From: Larimichthys crocea
Lineage: Eukaryota; Chordata; Actinopteri; Sciaenidae
Assembly (NCBI RefSeq): GCF_000972845.2
Contig: NC_040013.1
Location: 6,404,561-6,468,560 of the forward strand
Direction: 5' to 3'
DNA length: 64,000 bases
The position numbers and the translations under genes were made by a program. Positions 1 to 11,848 of this stretch are shown one piece after another. Within the stretch, counting starts at the first letter, position 1; each line of letters starts with the position of its first letter. A model generated the notes under the pieces. That model was not told the DNA's origin, did not search any database, and saw nothing but the letters and a program-made list of their open reading frames with translations.

Positions 1-1249
1 ACATAGATATTTGGGTATCAAAGCACAGCAGAATAAATTGTAATATCTCACACTGGCTTTCATTCAGTGTCGTGTTTCTGACTACCTGAGAAATGTAAAT
101 CCAATATCCATTCTCCCTTTGGCTCTGTTTTTGGTCTCCACCAACTTCAATCCAGGATCGACACGGATCACAATACACACACTCATTTGGTCCATTATTA
201 ATATGTGAATATTAATTACAGCAGCTATAAATATCAAATAAAATGACTTAGGGATCCTTAACATGTTCATATGTTTTGATGTGAGATGTTTACATGAAAC
301 ATTGTGTTGGTGGAGTTGGACTGCAGCTGAAGATCAGTCATGTCATAACTTATGTTTTTATATTTAACCATTTACTCTATTTTAAAACCTTTGACAGTGG
401 AAGATGGACAAAATAACATCCAAATACATACCTATTTATTTATGTAATATTAACTTCAGTTTAAGTTAGTTTCAAAAAACCTTCTTGAGCAATCACCTAC
501 AACTGCTAAACAAATTGATAAGACCATTGTTCAGACCCCAAAGGGTTAATATGCATTTGTTATTCATTACCCTGATGTATGAAAAGAATAAAAACTTAAA
601 GAAACACGGAGAGATAGAAAAGGGACTGAGAATGAAAGAGGGTGTCCAGAGCACTTCACAGAGTCGTGAAAGGATAAAAAAGAAACAGCATCGTCAGCAA
701 GAATTAAAGCAAGAGGACAGAGACGGACCGGAGTGAGAGGATGAAGACGATAAAACGACAGAGAGAGAGAGAAGGAGGGATAAAAAAAAGAGATGCATTT
801 AAAGAAAGCAGAGAGTATAGCGGCTGAAGCAGACCAGACTTAGCAAACAGGAGGGATAAAGGAAGAAAGGGGGAAAAAGACAGAGGGGTGAGAGAGAAGT
901 GATGATAAAATGTTTCTCTTGGTGGGATTAAAATCTTTTTTTTTTTAAGCAGTAGAATGGTGAGTGTTTGGATACACGGCTAAAGAAGATTTTTCTATCA
1001 GGAAGGAGCAGCTGCGGGAAAAGGATGAAGAGAAGAGGCAAAAGAAATAGAACAAGTGGTTAAATTTGGATGATTAGAGGGACAATGAGAGAAAAAGAGA
1101 TGTGAATTTCACATGTGACATAACAATTTGTTCATGCGGTTATGGACATTTTGAAATGACGCAGGTGATAATCAGAATGAGTGGAGTCCAGATGAGATGT
1201 GCAAAATCTCCCAAACCAACTGCCTCCCCTCAGACTCTATTGTGTGAAT

Positions 1250-1317
1250 ATAATCCATCACAGATCGCTGATTACCTGCTACAAATCCTCAGTAATCAGC
1301 GATCTGTGATGGATTAT
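1250..1317. repeat. perfect 26-bp inverted repeat, 16-nt loop
   Basis: The left arm at 1250-1275 begins ATAATCCATCACAGATCG. The right arm at 1292-1317 is its exact reverse complement. The loop is 1276-1291 (CTGCTACAAATCCTCA). Transcribed either way this folds into an unbroken 26-bp stem. It could be a small foldback element, a miRNA-like hairpin or an inversion scar. Confidence 0.85.
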
Positions 1318-2493
1318 GTTCTAAAAAACTAACCTTTACAGCCCTGCAGAGCAGCAGCAAGGGATGAGAGATGGATGAGAGAATCAAAACAGAGGAGAAG
1401 AAGAGATGAGAGAGTGAGGATAAAGCTGCTGCCCGGCCTATAATCTATAAACCAGTTGGATATTATGGCAGCTCATAGTGCCACTTCCCTTCTTTCCTGA
1501 GTTAGGGCCTGTGTTTATATGAGAGATATTCACTGCCACAAGAATCCAGCATGTGTGTGTGTGTCTGAAGAAGTCATCACCATCACATTGATCCAGGATA
1601 TAAAGCTACCCGGGAGCTACAGATCGACAGGGATGTAACACAGGACAGGACAGCAGAAATATACACCATGCTTTTCACGTCAACCAATCAGATTTCGCCA
1701 TAACCTCTATGAGCCAATCATTTTGAATTGAATTTTCTGGACTCCAGCTGCTGTTCTTCATTCCTTGTCATAAGATCGGGAAACTTCCTTTGCTCAGATC
1801 ATTCACATGAAAACATCACAGCAAAGTTTTAATCATGACGAGAAAGGAAGACAAAGTATTTTAATTAGAGTTTGGTCGGTTGAATTTAGGTTTGTTACAT
1901 TTCCAGAGGAACCTTCTTTAAATAACTTGTTTGAAGTAAAACTTGCAGAAAATAACTGAACTTTTAGCTTAATTAAAAAAAAAAAGAAGAAAATTCTAAA
2001 TAATAATAATAATAATAAGTCTGACTTGTTGTTTTTGGCGATGGGGGACTCATGACCTCGCTATTTCTAAAACACTGGCTACAAACTCACTGAAGGTTTT
2101 CATGCAATGTATAAATGAAGTTGTGTTCCTACTCACAACTTTCACAAAATCTCTATTTATACACTACAGTATATATACGCAGCTTGTTCGTGGCACAATG
2201 GTACTTAAGCAGACCGAAAAAAGAGTTCAGCCTCTCTACGGTCTGCAGATACTGCCTCGGAATTAAAGTGTGAAGGCAAAACCTTGCCCTTAAATTTAAT
2301 CTGTCATACCAAATTAACTTAAAAAAACATTAAATAACAAAACATGTTAAATAATAGACACATTCATTGCATATGGATAGGAGGCAAGTGTCCAGAAAGC
2401 CTGAAAAAACAACCACACGCATAACAGATGAAAATGTTGCACCTGTCTATGACACACAGAAAAACAGCCGAGGTTCAGCTCCATAACTGGAAG

Positions 2494-2499
2494 TTTATT
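2494..2499 (-). promoter_or_regulatory. candidate polyadenylation signal AATAAA (minus strand)
   Basis: TTTATT on the + strand is AATAAA on the gene strand, in context CAGTAATAAACTTCCAG. If used by plcb3, the 3' UTR would be about 5 kb. A second candidate lies near 3612. Position only; no transcript evidence. Confidence 0.2.
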
Positions 2500-2969
2500 A
2501 CTGAATGTTCAGCCATATACTTTATATTAATTATGAAGGAACAATAAAATATTACATCTGGTTCATTGTATAGTATTCCCTTTATAGCCAACAATCATAT
2601 ACACTACATATAGAGTGTCAACAAAACACCTCACTACGTATCTTGTCTAATGTATATTGCATGCTTTCTTCACTATCTGAAGTGTACAAACACGGCTCCT
2701 GTGTTTAATTACTTTAACTAGTCCAAAAGTAAAAGATGGTCTCGTTAATGGGTGAAACTGAAGGGATGGAAATGGGACAAAGGGGTAAAGAAAGAGAGGG
2801 AGAGAGGACATAACAGCCAGACGCCTCAGGGGGGCCTGAGGGAGACTAGTCACACCAAATGTCTAATAAGAGTGAAGTAAAAATGTGTTTGTGTGCGTGA
2901 GCATAGTGTCTAATGATACACTGCAGTGTTTGTGTCAGAGTATGATGTCTGAGCGCGTGAGTGTGTTAC

Positions 2970-3154
2970 CATGAACGCATCAACGTAAACCGGACGGAAG
3001 TAACAGAGGTTAAATCTCGCGGCTGACAAGAACAACCCCCAGGCTCCATTCTGGTGGAAAGGAAACTCGCTAAAGGCGCGAGCATACTGACCGACTGTGC
3101 TTCTCTCTGCTCCGTCTGTGTGCCAAGGCAGCACAGGCCAAATCCAAGCATGAC
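2970..3154 (-). other. exon-like segment of unknown gene (weak)
   Basis: On the minus strand a good acceptor (tcttcag) and a donor (G|gtaac) bracket 185 bp that is richer in CpG than its surroundings. It is open in two of three frames; one contains STVGQYARAFSEFPFHQNG. I do not recognise either translation. It may be a spliced UTR exon, a conserved element, or chance. Confidence 0.2.
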
Positions 3155-6100
3155 CTGAAGACAAGAGAAGCAAGGCTGGCCTTTTTTTAGTGTCATAGTT
3201 TACAGTGGAAGTCAACAAAGATCCAACTATTCAAACAGATTCTTCTTGGGAGTTTGACCATTTTTTGCAAAAATCTGACAAGAATACTGACTCCAGGATT
3301 AACTCTGTGACTGATGGATGGTACTATGTACCAGAGGACATGCTAATGATTTCGCATATAGTATATTAAGGGTGGCAATCACAGATAGATAGTATTACCC
3401 AAAGAACAGAGTCCAAAATTTAGTTTCTTTAAATTTGTGGCCAGTAGTGAAAATAAAATGTAGATTTGAACTATTATCATCTTTTATAGATAACATGGCA
3501 AACAGTGGTCGACTGACAAATCTTAGTCCAATATTCACTTGGTTTCCAACTCGTGATAAAAGCTGCTAAACACTCCTAACTTTGTCTGAGCAGGTAGCGA
3601 GCATACAGTGAGTTTATTAGCACTTTATCATTGGACGCAGATGGAAACTAACTTAGCAGTAATGGGACTCAACCAAAACAGTAAACCTGCTGGCCTGAAA
3701 GACCCTAAAACGCTCAGCAGAACTGAGGAGAGTCGTGTGACTATTCTCTTTACTATGAACGCCGTCCACATTTTACAGTTATTTGATCCATTGTAAACGT
3801 AATATTAACTAGTGGAGATTTAAATCGTATATCAATGAACAGCTCAGGTTTCCTGGCTCAGAGCTAACAGCTAACTAATCAACCCGGTGTCATTTCTTAT
3901 TTATAAAAGGTCAAACTCCCAAAATACCAGCTACTTCCTGAACCCATACAGTAGTGGACTCATAATATATAATCCAGCAGTTCCGCCTGTAAACTGTGTT
4001 ATCGTCTTTTGTTTTTTCTGATCGACAAATACACGGGACATCAAAATTTATAGACACTGGCAGCTATCTAAGACCAACATGCATCTTTACAGTAGAATAA
4101 AAGTCTACAGGTCGACAGACTCACTTGAAAAAAACAAATTATATCTGAAGTACTTATGGTTTGTGGTATTTTTCATATATATACACACACACAAACGCAT
4201 TACATTTTCTTAGATTTTTTCCTTTTAGAATTGTATATATTAAATATCTCATATTTATGTCTTCCATTACTTTTTTTTCACACATTAGCACTTGTAAGAA
4301 TAGTTTGTCACAGTAATACAGTATATTACTGTATTGCAGGTACCTCATTGTAGAAATGTGACTTCTGCCACTTGATGCATGAGTTAGTAAATCTAAAGAT
4401 TTAGCTTGTGTGGGAACAATTCAGTTAAACAATTTCTCTTATGGACGGGCCAAACACGTTTGGTTTTGACAGTGTTTAAGTGATTTTTAAAAAGTTTGTG
4501 ACTTTTAAAATCTGGTATGAAAACAACTTTTTCTTAACGCAAATTGTACCAAACTTTTTTTTAAAAAGAAGCTCAAAGTGCAAAAAAAAGAAAACTTTTC
4601 TTGTGTGATTGTCGAAATGTGCTCTGCGACCCTGACGGCTACTAAACTTTGGAAAAATAAACTGCTGTTGACACAAAAAGTAAAAATCATTGGAAAGTGG
4701 TTGTATTGATGTCCATGTCACAGGAACAGAAGATTTTTTACAAGCAACAAAAACAGAGAATGAAAGTGCATTTAAACATGAAGAGTCTCAGATGACAGGG
4801 GTTGTACCAAAATGATTTTTCACCTTAAACATAAAGAATGAAGTGAGTACCTGATAAAGTACAAATGTTAATACTTGCCACTGGACTTGGAATGCCGGTG
4901 AGGAATGTTGGACTTTCTTTTTCAAGAAATAAACCTTCAGGTTTGATAAGACCGGTGGCAGTTTCACCTCTTCACTTAATAAAGTCAACACCCACACCGT
5001 ATACATTAGTGTCACAAATGAGATAACAGAGCAAAGAATATTTACATACTGTAGTGCAGTGTGGCACGCTGAGTGCGGGACAGCCAGAGGTGAACGTGCT
5101 GACAATCCTCAACTGCTAAATTATCACAGATCAAAAAGGTCAGTGGATTCATTTAAAGAAATTGCTGACCCCGGCAGGTGTGTGTCGTTTTTGCCATCCT
5201 ACTAATGACCCATAAGTTAAACCAACAATTTCATATCCGTTATTGGCTTTTAAGATGCTCTCTTTATGGAAAAAGCAGAGCTCTGTGCTGATTTCAAGCA
5301 CACCCAAATGCTTAAAAGATGCACACATGAAAACATTTTACACTCTGTAAATTGTTAACTGACTTAATGGATACAGATCTTCCATCAATAAAAACCACAA
5401 AAGAAAAAGTCGTTAAAATTCCATTTAAATAGATGATACGTTTACAAAGGCTTTCGTGTGAGGAGGAATAATCAGACAGACAGGCAGCCAGTGCTTGTTG
5501 AAGGAGGGAGGCCGGAGGTTGGGAGAGGACAAGACCAGGCTCGCTGAATCTCATCGAAAAACAATCTTTTCTTTTGAGAAAAAGCAATTGAATTCTTCCC
5601 TAAAGCTCTCTCCTCCTCCTCCTCCTCCTCCATCCCTCTTCAGCACTGGTGGTCAGTAGTAAAATTCACATAAAACCAAACATATACACAGAAAACATAT
5701 AAACAGAGTGCCGTCATTTTACCTCTCCAAGCGGACAAGACGAGAGAGAAAAAACATGAACACAAAAAAAAGAATAAAAAAAGTCTTCCTGGAAAGGATG
5801 AAAAAAAAGAGCGAGGAAGCTTTGACAGAGACAAAAACAGAATCTGAACTTAAACTAGCGTTTAGTTTGTGCACCGCAATCCCACTGTCATTATTTGTGT
5901 GGGCTTAAAAAGGAAAATTAATTGGAAATAGAATATACATGAGCTGTTTTTTATGTGCACTGACACACGCATGAACACACGTTGGCCCCTGACGACAATA
6001 AGAGGTAACTTCAGTGAAATTAAAGCATCAGAAAAACTAAAACTGACTTCTGCACACCTTAAGTCAATGTTGTTGGCTAAGTGGTCACTTTCTGAGCTGT

Positions 6101-6471
6101 GACAGGACTTAGTACCACATTATTAAATGCCAGACAAATAATAATTTGTCAAACTGAGCAAATCTAGTGTTTCGATGGGAAGGGAAAGGAATACCCTTGT
6201 GTGTTTGCCTGATTTTGGTGATTCAGGCTCAAAATATGAGCCGAGTTTTTTAAATTAAAATGTCATAGTGCGGCTTTAAGTCGTCATCTGAAATCTACTG
6301 TGGCTTTTCTGTTTAAGATTACTGCATGGTGTCCCTCGGCAGGCTGCAAAAGTGGCTAACTAACTGGCCCAACACACACATGAACACACACATACACTGA
6401 GTAGTCTCTTTCTATTTGGTAGGAAGTATTACTGTCGAAAAGCAGATGTCTCATCAAGAGATTAAGTCAAG

Positions 6472-6547
6472 CATGTGTGTGTGTGTGTGTGCGCGCGCGA
6501 AAGTGAATGTTACATCACTTAAACCCTCCCTTCTTTACCCTCAAACT

Positions 6548-6595
<48 letters not shown>

Positions 6596-6713
6596 ATTCT
6601 GGCCAGATGGATGTCTGCTGGTCACCCATGATGCGACCTTGGCTAGATTTTGATTGGAGATTAAAGGTGAGAGACTTTATCCAAAACAATGACGCTGCAA
6701 ATCCTGTTGAAAC

Positions 6714-6745
<32 letters not shown>
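6472..6745. repeat. cluster of (TG)n and (CA)n microsatellites
   Basis: (TG)n with a GCGCGCGC end at 6472-6499, (CA)n at 6549-6592 and (GT)n at 6716-6745, giving two oppositely oriented TG/CA pairs within 275 bp. Confidence 0.95.
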
Positions 6746-6746
<1 letters not shown>

Positions 6747-7648
6747 GGGGTACAATATAATAGGATAATCAGGCTGAGCTCAATTCACCAATTTAACAAA
6801 CAGTTAAGGCTGCAGCACCGCTTGCTGGTCAGCTACTGACATTACAGCTAAAACAGAAACTTTAAAACTCATTTTTAAGTCTGGATCCGGATGAAGAAAT
6901 TCAAAACCCCTTTTCCTTTACGTTACCTCAAATTCTAGAAAATACCTCCTTAACATTTTTACTTGCAAACATGGAAAAGTTGTAAAAAGATGTGCAGTTT
7001 TTGACATTCATTTGTAGCATTCAGTGTTTTAAATTGCTTATCCATTTGCAGCATGTGAAGCCTTTATGAAGCAATCTTAGTCAAATGTCGCTACGAACAA
7101 AATATCAAAAATCTGTAGTGAGAGTTACTTTTTCTCAACCTTAATCATTTGGGCCAACTGTATGTATGATGCAAAGTTTTCCTGAACAAAGGCGGCCACT
7201 GTTCCTCTCTCTCTCTCTACGCAGTTTAAAGCGTCACAAAAGTGTCACAAAAGTACGAGGTTAAAGCTTCACAGACATAAGTGTGAACATAAAGCTTGTA
7301 GTCTGGCAACACCACAGTAAAGCTGACTGACCGGATGAAAATGGAAATGATGATAAGAAAAAAAGAGGATGAAAGGATGTGACATTAAAAGCACAAGAGA
7401 CAAAAAGAAAATGTAAAAAATAAAAAGTTTGGTTATGATTCTTATGAAATCGCCCGACAAAAGGCGTGATGTGTCATCTGACAAAAACAGCAAAATAAAA
7501 AATAATATAGCTCTGTAGACAAGAACAGTCTGTAATAATAAAAAAAAGGAATAAAATTAGTTAATAATTAATATCATTACTATCCCACATTATAATCATT
7601 ATAGACCCCAGTTGAATGTAAGTATTTTCCTTTTTACAAGTAATAATT

Positions 7649-7969
7649 CTAACTGAACGACAGCTCCGTCTCTGACAGGACGGGAGTGTTGGATGAGGAG
7701 GAAGTGGAATCGGCCAATGAGGGAATGCTATTGTCCATGCTCCTGTTCCTGGTACTCCGATTAGGCGTTGATGGGTAAGAGGGCGTAGAGCAGTTGGAGG
7801 GCGGGCCCGAGCCGGAGCTCGGGGTAGGGCTGCTGTGATTGGACAAGTGTGAGAACAGGGCGTCCTGTCGGAGACCTTTATTCTGGAGCTCCAACTGAAG
7901 GTGCTGGCAGATCTCCTCTGGTAGTCGCTGATATTCCTCATCCAGTTCCTTCTCCAACTGAGTCTTGAG
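7649..7969 (-). CDS. plcb3: plcb3 exon 34 (last coding exon, stop TAG)
   Basis: Residues 1156-1261 and stop. [20 protein letters not shown] is the conserved last helix. A Ser/Pro/Asn-rich tail follows and ends [10 protein letters not shown]. Mammalian PLC-beta-3 ends in the PDZ ligand NTQL; here a TEL string is followed by three more residues. Acceptor tccag|CTC. Confidence 0.95.
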   Translation of the reverse strand, partial: LKTQLEKELDEEYQRLPEEICQHLQLELQNKGLRQDALFSHLSNHSSPTPSSGSGPPSNCSTPSYPSTPNRSTRNRSMDNSIPSLADSTSSSSNTPVLSETELSFS

Positions 7970-10900
7970 CTGGATAAGAAACAGCAGGGAAATAAAAAAA
8001 AGAGTGTTAGATCAAAGGATTGATCACTTTCATATTTCTATGTTAATTATATAGCTTAGCTTAGCATAGGGACGGGTAAGCAGCTTGCCTGACTCAATCC
8101 AAAGGTTTAAAAATAAAGCCTACTTATGAACACCTCTAAAGTGCACTAATTAGCATGATGTAAAAACATTAATTTGTGGTTTTATGGGGAGTTGTAACCG
8201 GGAATCCTTGCTTCCAATTTTGCCCAGTGGCCAGTTGTGGTATTGCAGCAAAAAAAAAAATCCCCAGTGGCCCAAAGCATATTTTGTCCATAAACCTCAT
8301 TAGAGACATCTCTATAACAAATCAAACCGCAAACAACATTATTTATGACTATTTCAGTTATACATCTTCAATTTAAAATCCTGTAATGTCATCGCAGTGT
8401 AAAGATCCAGTATCCAGTTCTATAATAGATCAACGGTCTAGTTTCCTCCTGCATCCAGGATAAGATACGCTAACTGCATCGTGGCTTCAGTTAGTTCAGG
8501 TGGTACCAATTAATTTATCACATTTATTTTCCAAAATATCAAACAATTCCTTTAAAACTTAATGTAGATACTGACGTATAAAAACATCAAGATATCTGGA
8601 GACAGTTTTTTTTTTGCTTCATTTGTAGCAGCAGACTAAAGATGCATGTGCTGTCCAATAAAAGCAGTAACTATAGATGGTTTTCTCCATCATGACTGGA
8701 TTTAATCGCTGCCTCATTTTGTTCCATGGCATAACTGAAGAACTTTTTCATTTATATGTAAGGAAACAAAAGCTGTTTAACTCTTCTCTAAGTTCAATGT
8801 CTGTGTGAGTTTTTTTTGCTCACCACTGGAAGTTCGTCGTCAATGTGCTGCAGCACCTCCCGCTGCCTCATCATCAGCTTTTCCTGCCTCCTGCCCTGAG
8901 CCTCCTCCAGCTGGGGTGCGAGGAAAGAAGAGCAGGAATGGAGGAGGATTTAAGAAGGAAGGAAGGAAGAAAGGAAAGGGACAAGGGGAGGAAGATTTGA
9001 GTCATGTAGGAAATGTGGGAGAAACGGATAGAAACAGTTACGGATGAAAAAGAGTGTGTAAATAATATAAGATTTTAGGAGAAACAAGTGAAAAAAGAAA
9101 AGGAAGGAAGGATTACAGCGTGGAGGATTAGGAGCCGAAAAGAGGTAAATAAGGGAGGAAGGGAAAAGAAGATAATATTTTAGAGTGAAGCTGATGACAA
9201 TGCCATTTTCAAGGACTGTTGGTGATAAGAGAGTGTGTGCGTGCTTGAGTTGGGTACTTACCCCACGGATTAAGGAGACCGAATCTTGAATATGTTTCCT
9301 GTTGATCTCATTCAGTTCCCTGCAGAGAGAAAGACGAGGAGACAGAGTGAGTAAAAGACAAAAGATCTGCGAATCAAAACAAACTGCCAAAATATTAATT
9401 CCAGACATGTAACAGAGTTTCTTACGTCTCAGCCTTGTCTTTTTCACGACTCTTGGCTTCACTGATGCTGGACTGTCGCTTCCTGTCCAGGATCTTCTGG
9501 AGCTCTTTCTTCTCCCTGCAGACATAATTAAAATACAAACATTACACAAAAGAAAATTTGAATTTTTATACCACAATCACAACTAACAAGGAGAAAGTCA
9601 CTCTGGCAAGGTGAACCTGCCGCGCTTACCTCTCGCACAGGTCCCTGAGCTTCTTCAGCTGAGCTGCTTGGCATTCATGGGCCGTCTCCTTTAACTTCTG
9701 GAAGGCCTAAAAACACAGCGCAGCAGACGGCGACCTGTCAGCGAATCACTGCGCATCATGTACGCAAGTGCCACAGAGTTTCTCAGAGGTCAGCTAGTTT
9801 TCCACTCTGCGTGTGGGCGCATGTATATTTAAGAATTCATAGGAGGAACACTGAGTGCTTCACCTTGAATATGCAAAGATTGGAGGAGTGCACGGACGCT
9901 GTTCATACATAGGTGTGTGTGTGTGTGTGATGTTACCTCTTGCAGGTGCGCTTGTTGCTTCTCTCTCTCCAGTAGGTGAAGAGACTGCCGGAGCTTCAGC
10001 AGCTCTTGCATCTGCCATTCCCTCAGCTGCACCGTCTGCTTCTCTAACTCCTGATCCAGCTCGATCAGTTCACGCTGCATCGGCTCCTGGGGCTCGCTGA
10101 ACACACACACACACATGCAACACACAATATACACAATGAGGTCAGATTTAGTCAGCTGCAAAAATAAGTGCAAGTTTAAGTAAAACAGAGACTCTCCCTT
10201 TGTGATCTGCTCTAATCCCACCGTCCACCTTCCATCCATTAAAACACAGATTTCTATACATCTTCACATCATCAGTATATCCAGATATTTGATCATATAT
10301 TTTGCTCATTTACTAACTTTAGATCTTCTCCTTTTACACATCCCATGAAGCCATCCATCAACCTATCCTTACTTTTTCTTGATGCTACGTTTGAGGTGTT
10401 TCTCCATCTGACTGCGTCTCCTCTGGGTGTCAGATTGAATCTGACTAGTCCGACTCTTCTGCTCTTTGCTCAGATTCCACACCTGTCAGCATAAAAGCAA
10501 GTTATCTTTCTGCGCCTGGTGTCAACCAATCCGACGTTTTCTGTGTACGTTTCCATTCCGTCCGCGTGTGTACCTTTTTGAGGTGTTTCTTGTGCATCTC
10601 TTTGACTTCTTTGCTCTGTTTCTTCAGCAGCTTCACGTAGCCTTTCTGTGTTTTTAACTCCTCTATGGGCTGAGCCTGGACGTCTAAGAGACAGACAAAC
10701 AGACATATTTGCAAATGTAAATCTCAAAACTAACCACAACTAGCTAATCCAACTTAAAAACCTTTATTGAATATATATCCTACAAAGCTTTATGTGACAA
10801 TGGAAATGAAAATGACTGGGCTGCGACGACCTTACCTGTCAGAACAGTGCTTATGAGGTCTTCTTTCGGATTTTGTGCTACACACACAAACACATGCAGA

Positions 10901-11800
10901 AAGAAGAAAGAAAGAAGGAGAAGCACACAGGCGTATGTGTGAAATGGACAATGGGAAAATGAAGCAGTCAGTGTGTAATGCACCTCGAAGCAGGCAGATG
11001 CAAACATACATGGGGAGGTAGGCAGGCTGACATGATGTGCAAACTTTTTCACCACTAAACTTGCACCATAACCAGACTGGCAACTCATCACCCAAATGCA
11101 GGTGCAGTCGACTGAAACAGGGAGTCAGCCCACTGTCTTCTGTACTGTCAAAGAGTAAATGGACTGGGACTGTTACAATGGATTACACCTCGCGTCTTAG
11201 GTAATACTGACAGTAAAAAGTCTGTTTTCCCTCAGATATACTCAGAAAGGAGCCTCAAGTGGCTTTCAAAGTGTCTGATTACATATTCACTCAACAACAA
11301 GTGAGGACAGCTGCAGATAAATGGCGAGGCGTGGGCTTTCACATGCAGACCTTAAGACAACACTCTACCTGGTGTTGGTAATTTGATGACATCAGGGGCA
11401 TCCTCCAATGGGAAAGGGGGGCCGGCAGGAAACGGGGCAATTAGTCGACCACCAGGATTGACGTCACTCTCTCTCCTGATCTCTCCCTCTTTAGGCTGGT
11501 TGGGGACGTACTGTACAAAAAAAAAGAAAAGGATGAATGGCCTGTAAATCTAACACACAGTGACTAAACAGGAACAGATATTTAAAAAGCGAGGGGGTTG
11601 GGGGAATGTTTGTGTCTTCATATCCACACACACACATACATACACACACATGTTCTGACCTCCCTGCGTAGTAACAACACACAGATGTGTCTTACCTCAC
11701 TCGTTTCGTCTATGAGAACAGCCAGCTGCGTCTCTCTCTTGTGCAACTGACTGATGTGCTTAATGGGGTTGGTCAGAGCCTCTGCGTACTCTGAGAATAC

Positions 11801-11848
<48 letters not shown>

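Larger units (their letters stand above)
1..7648. other. 3' flank of plcb3: possible long 3' UTR and intergenic DNA
   Basis: No convincing gene. Open frames here are short, non-homologous or microsatellite-derived. A purine-rich stretch runs at 590-1090. (ATA)n lies near 2000, (TCC)n near 5610-5632, and CA/TG repeats at 6472-6745. How far the plcb3 3' UTR reaches is unclear: I saw no AATAAA on the gene strand close to the stop. The nearest good ones are near 3612 and 2494. Confidence 0.5.

Noticed and set aside
485..736. 83-codon Lys/Glu/Gln-rich frame
   Set aside because: Purine-rich low-complexity DNA; no splice or start context and no known family.
4310..4340. Small palindrome around CAGTAATACAGTATATTACTG
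   Set aside because: Only 8-bp arms in AT-rich DNA; expected by chance.
6416..6755. Frames encoding His-Thr or Val-Cys repeats (also near 25245, 25400, 61423 and 61582)
   Set aside because: Translations of CA/TG microsatellites.
1..7000. Neighbour gene such as ppp1r14b, which lies next to PLCB3 in mammals
   Set aside because: I looked for its conserved strings on both strands and saw none; the neighbour is likely outside the window.
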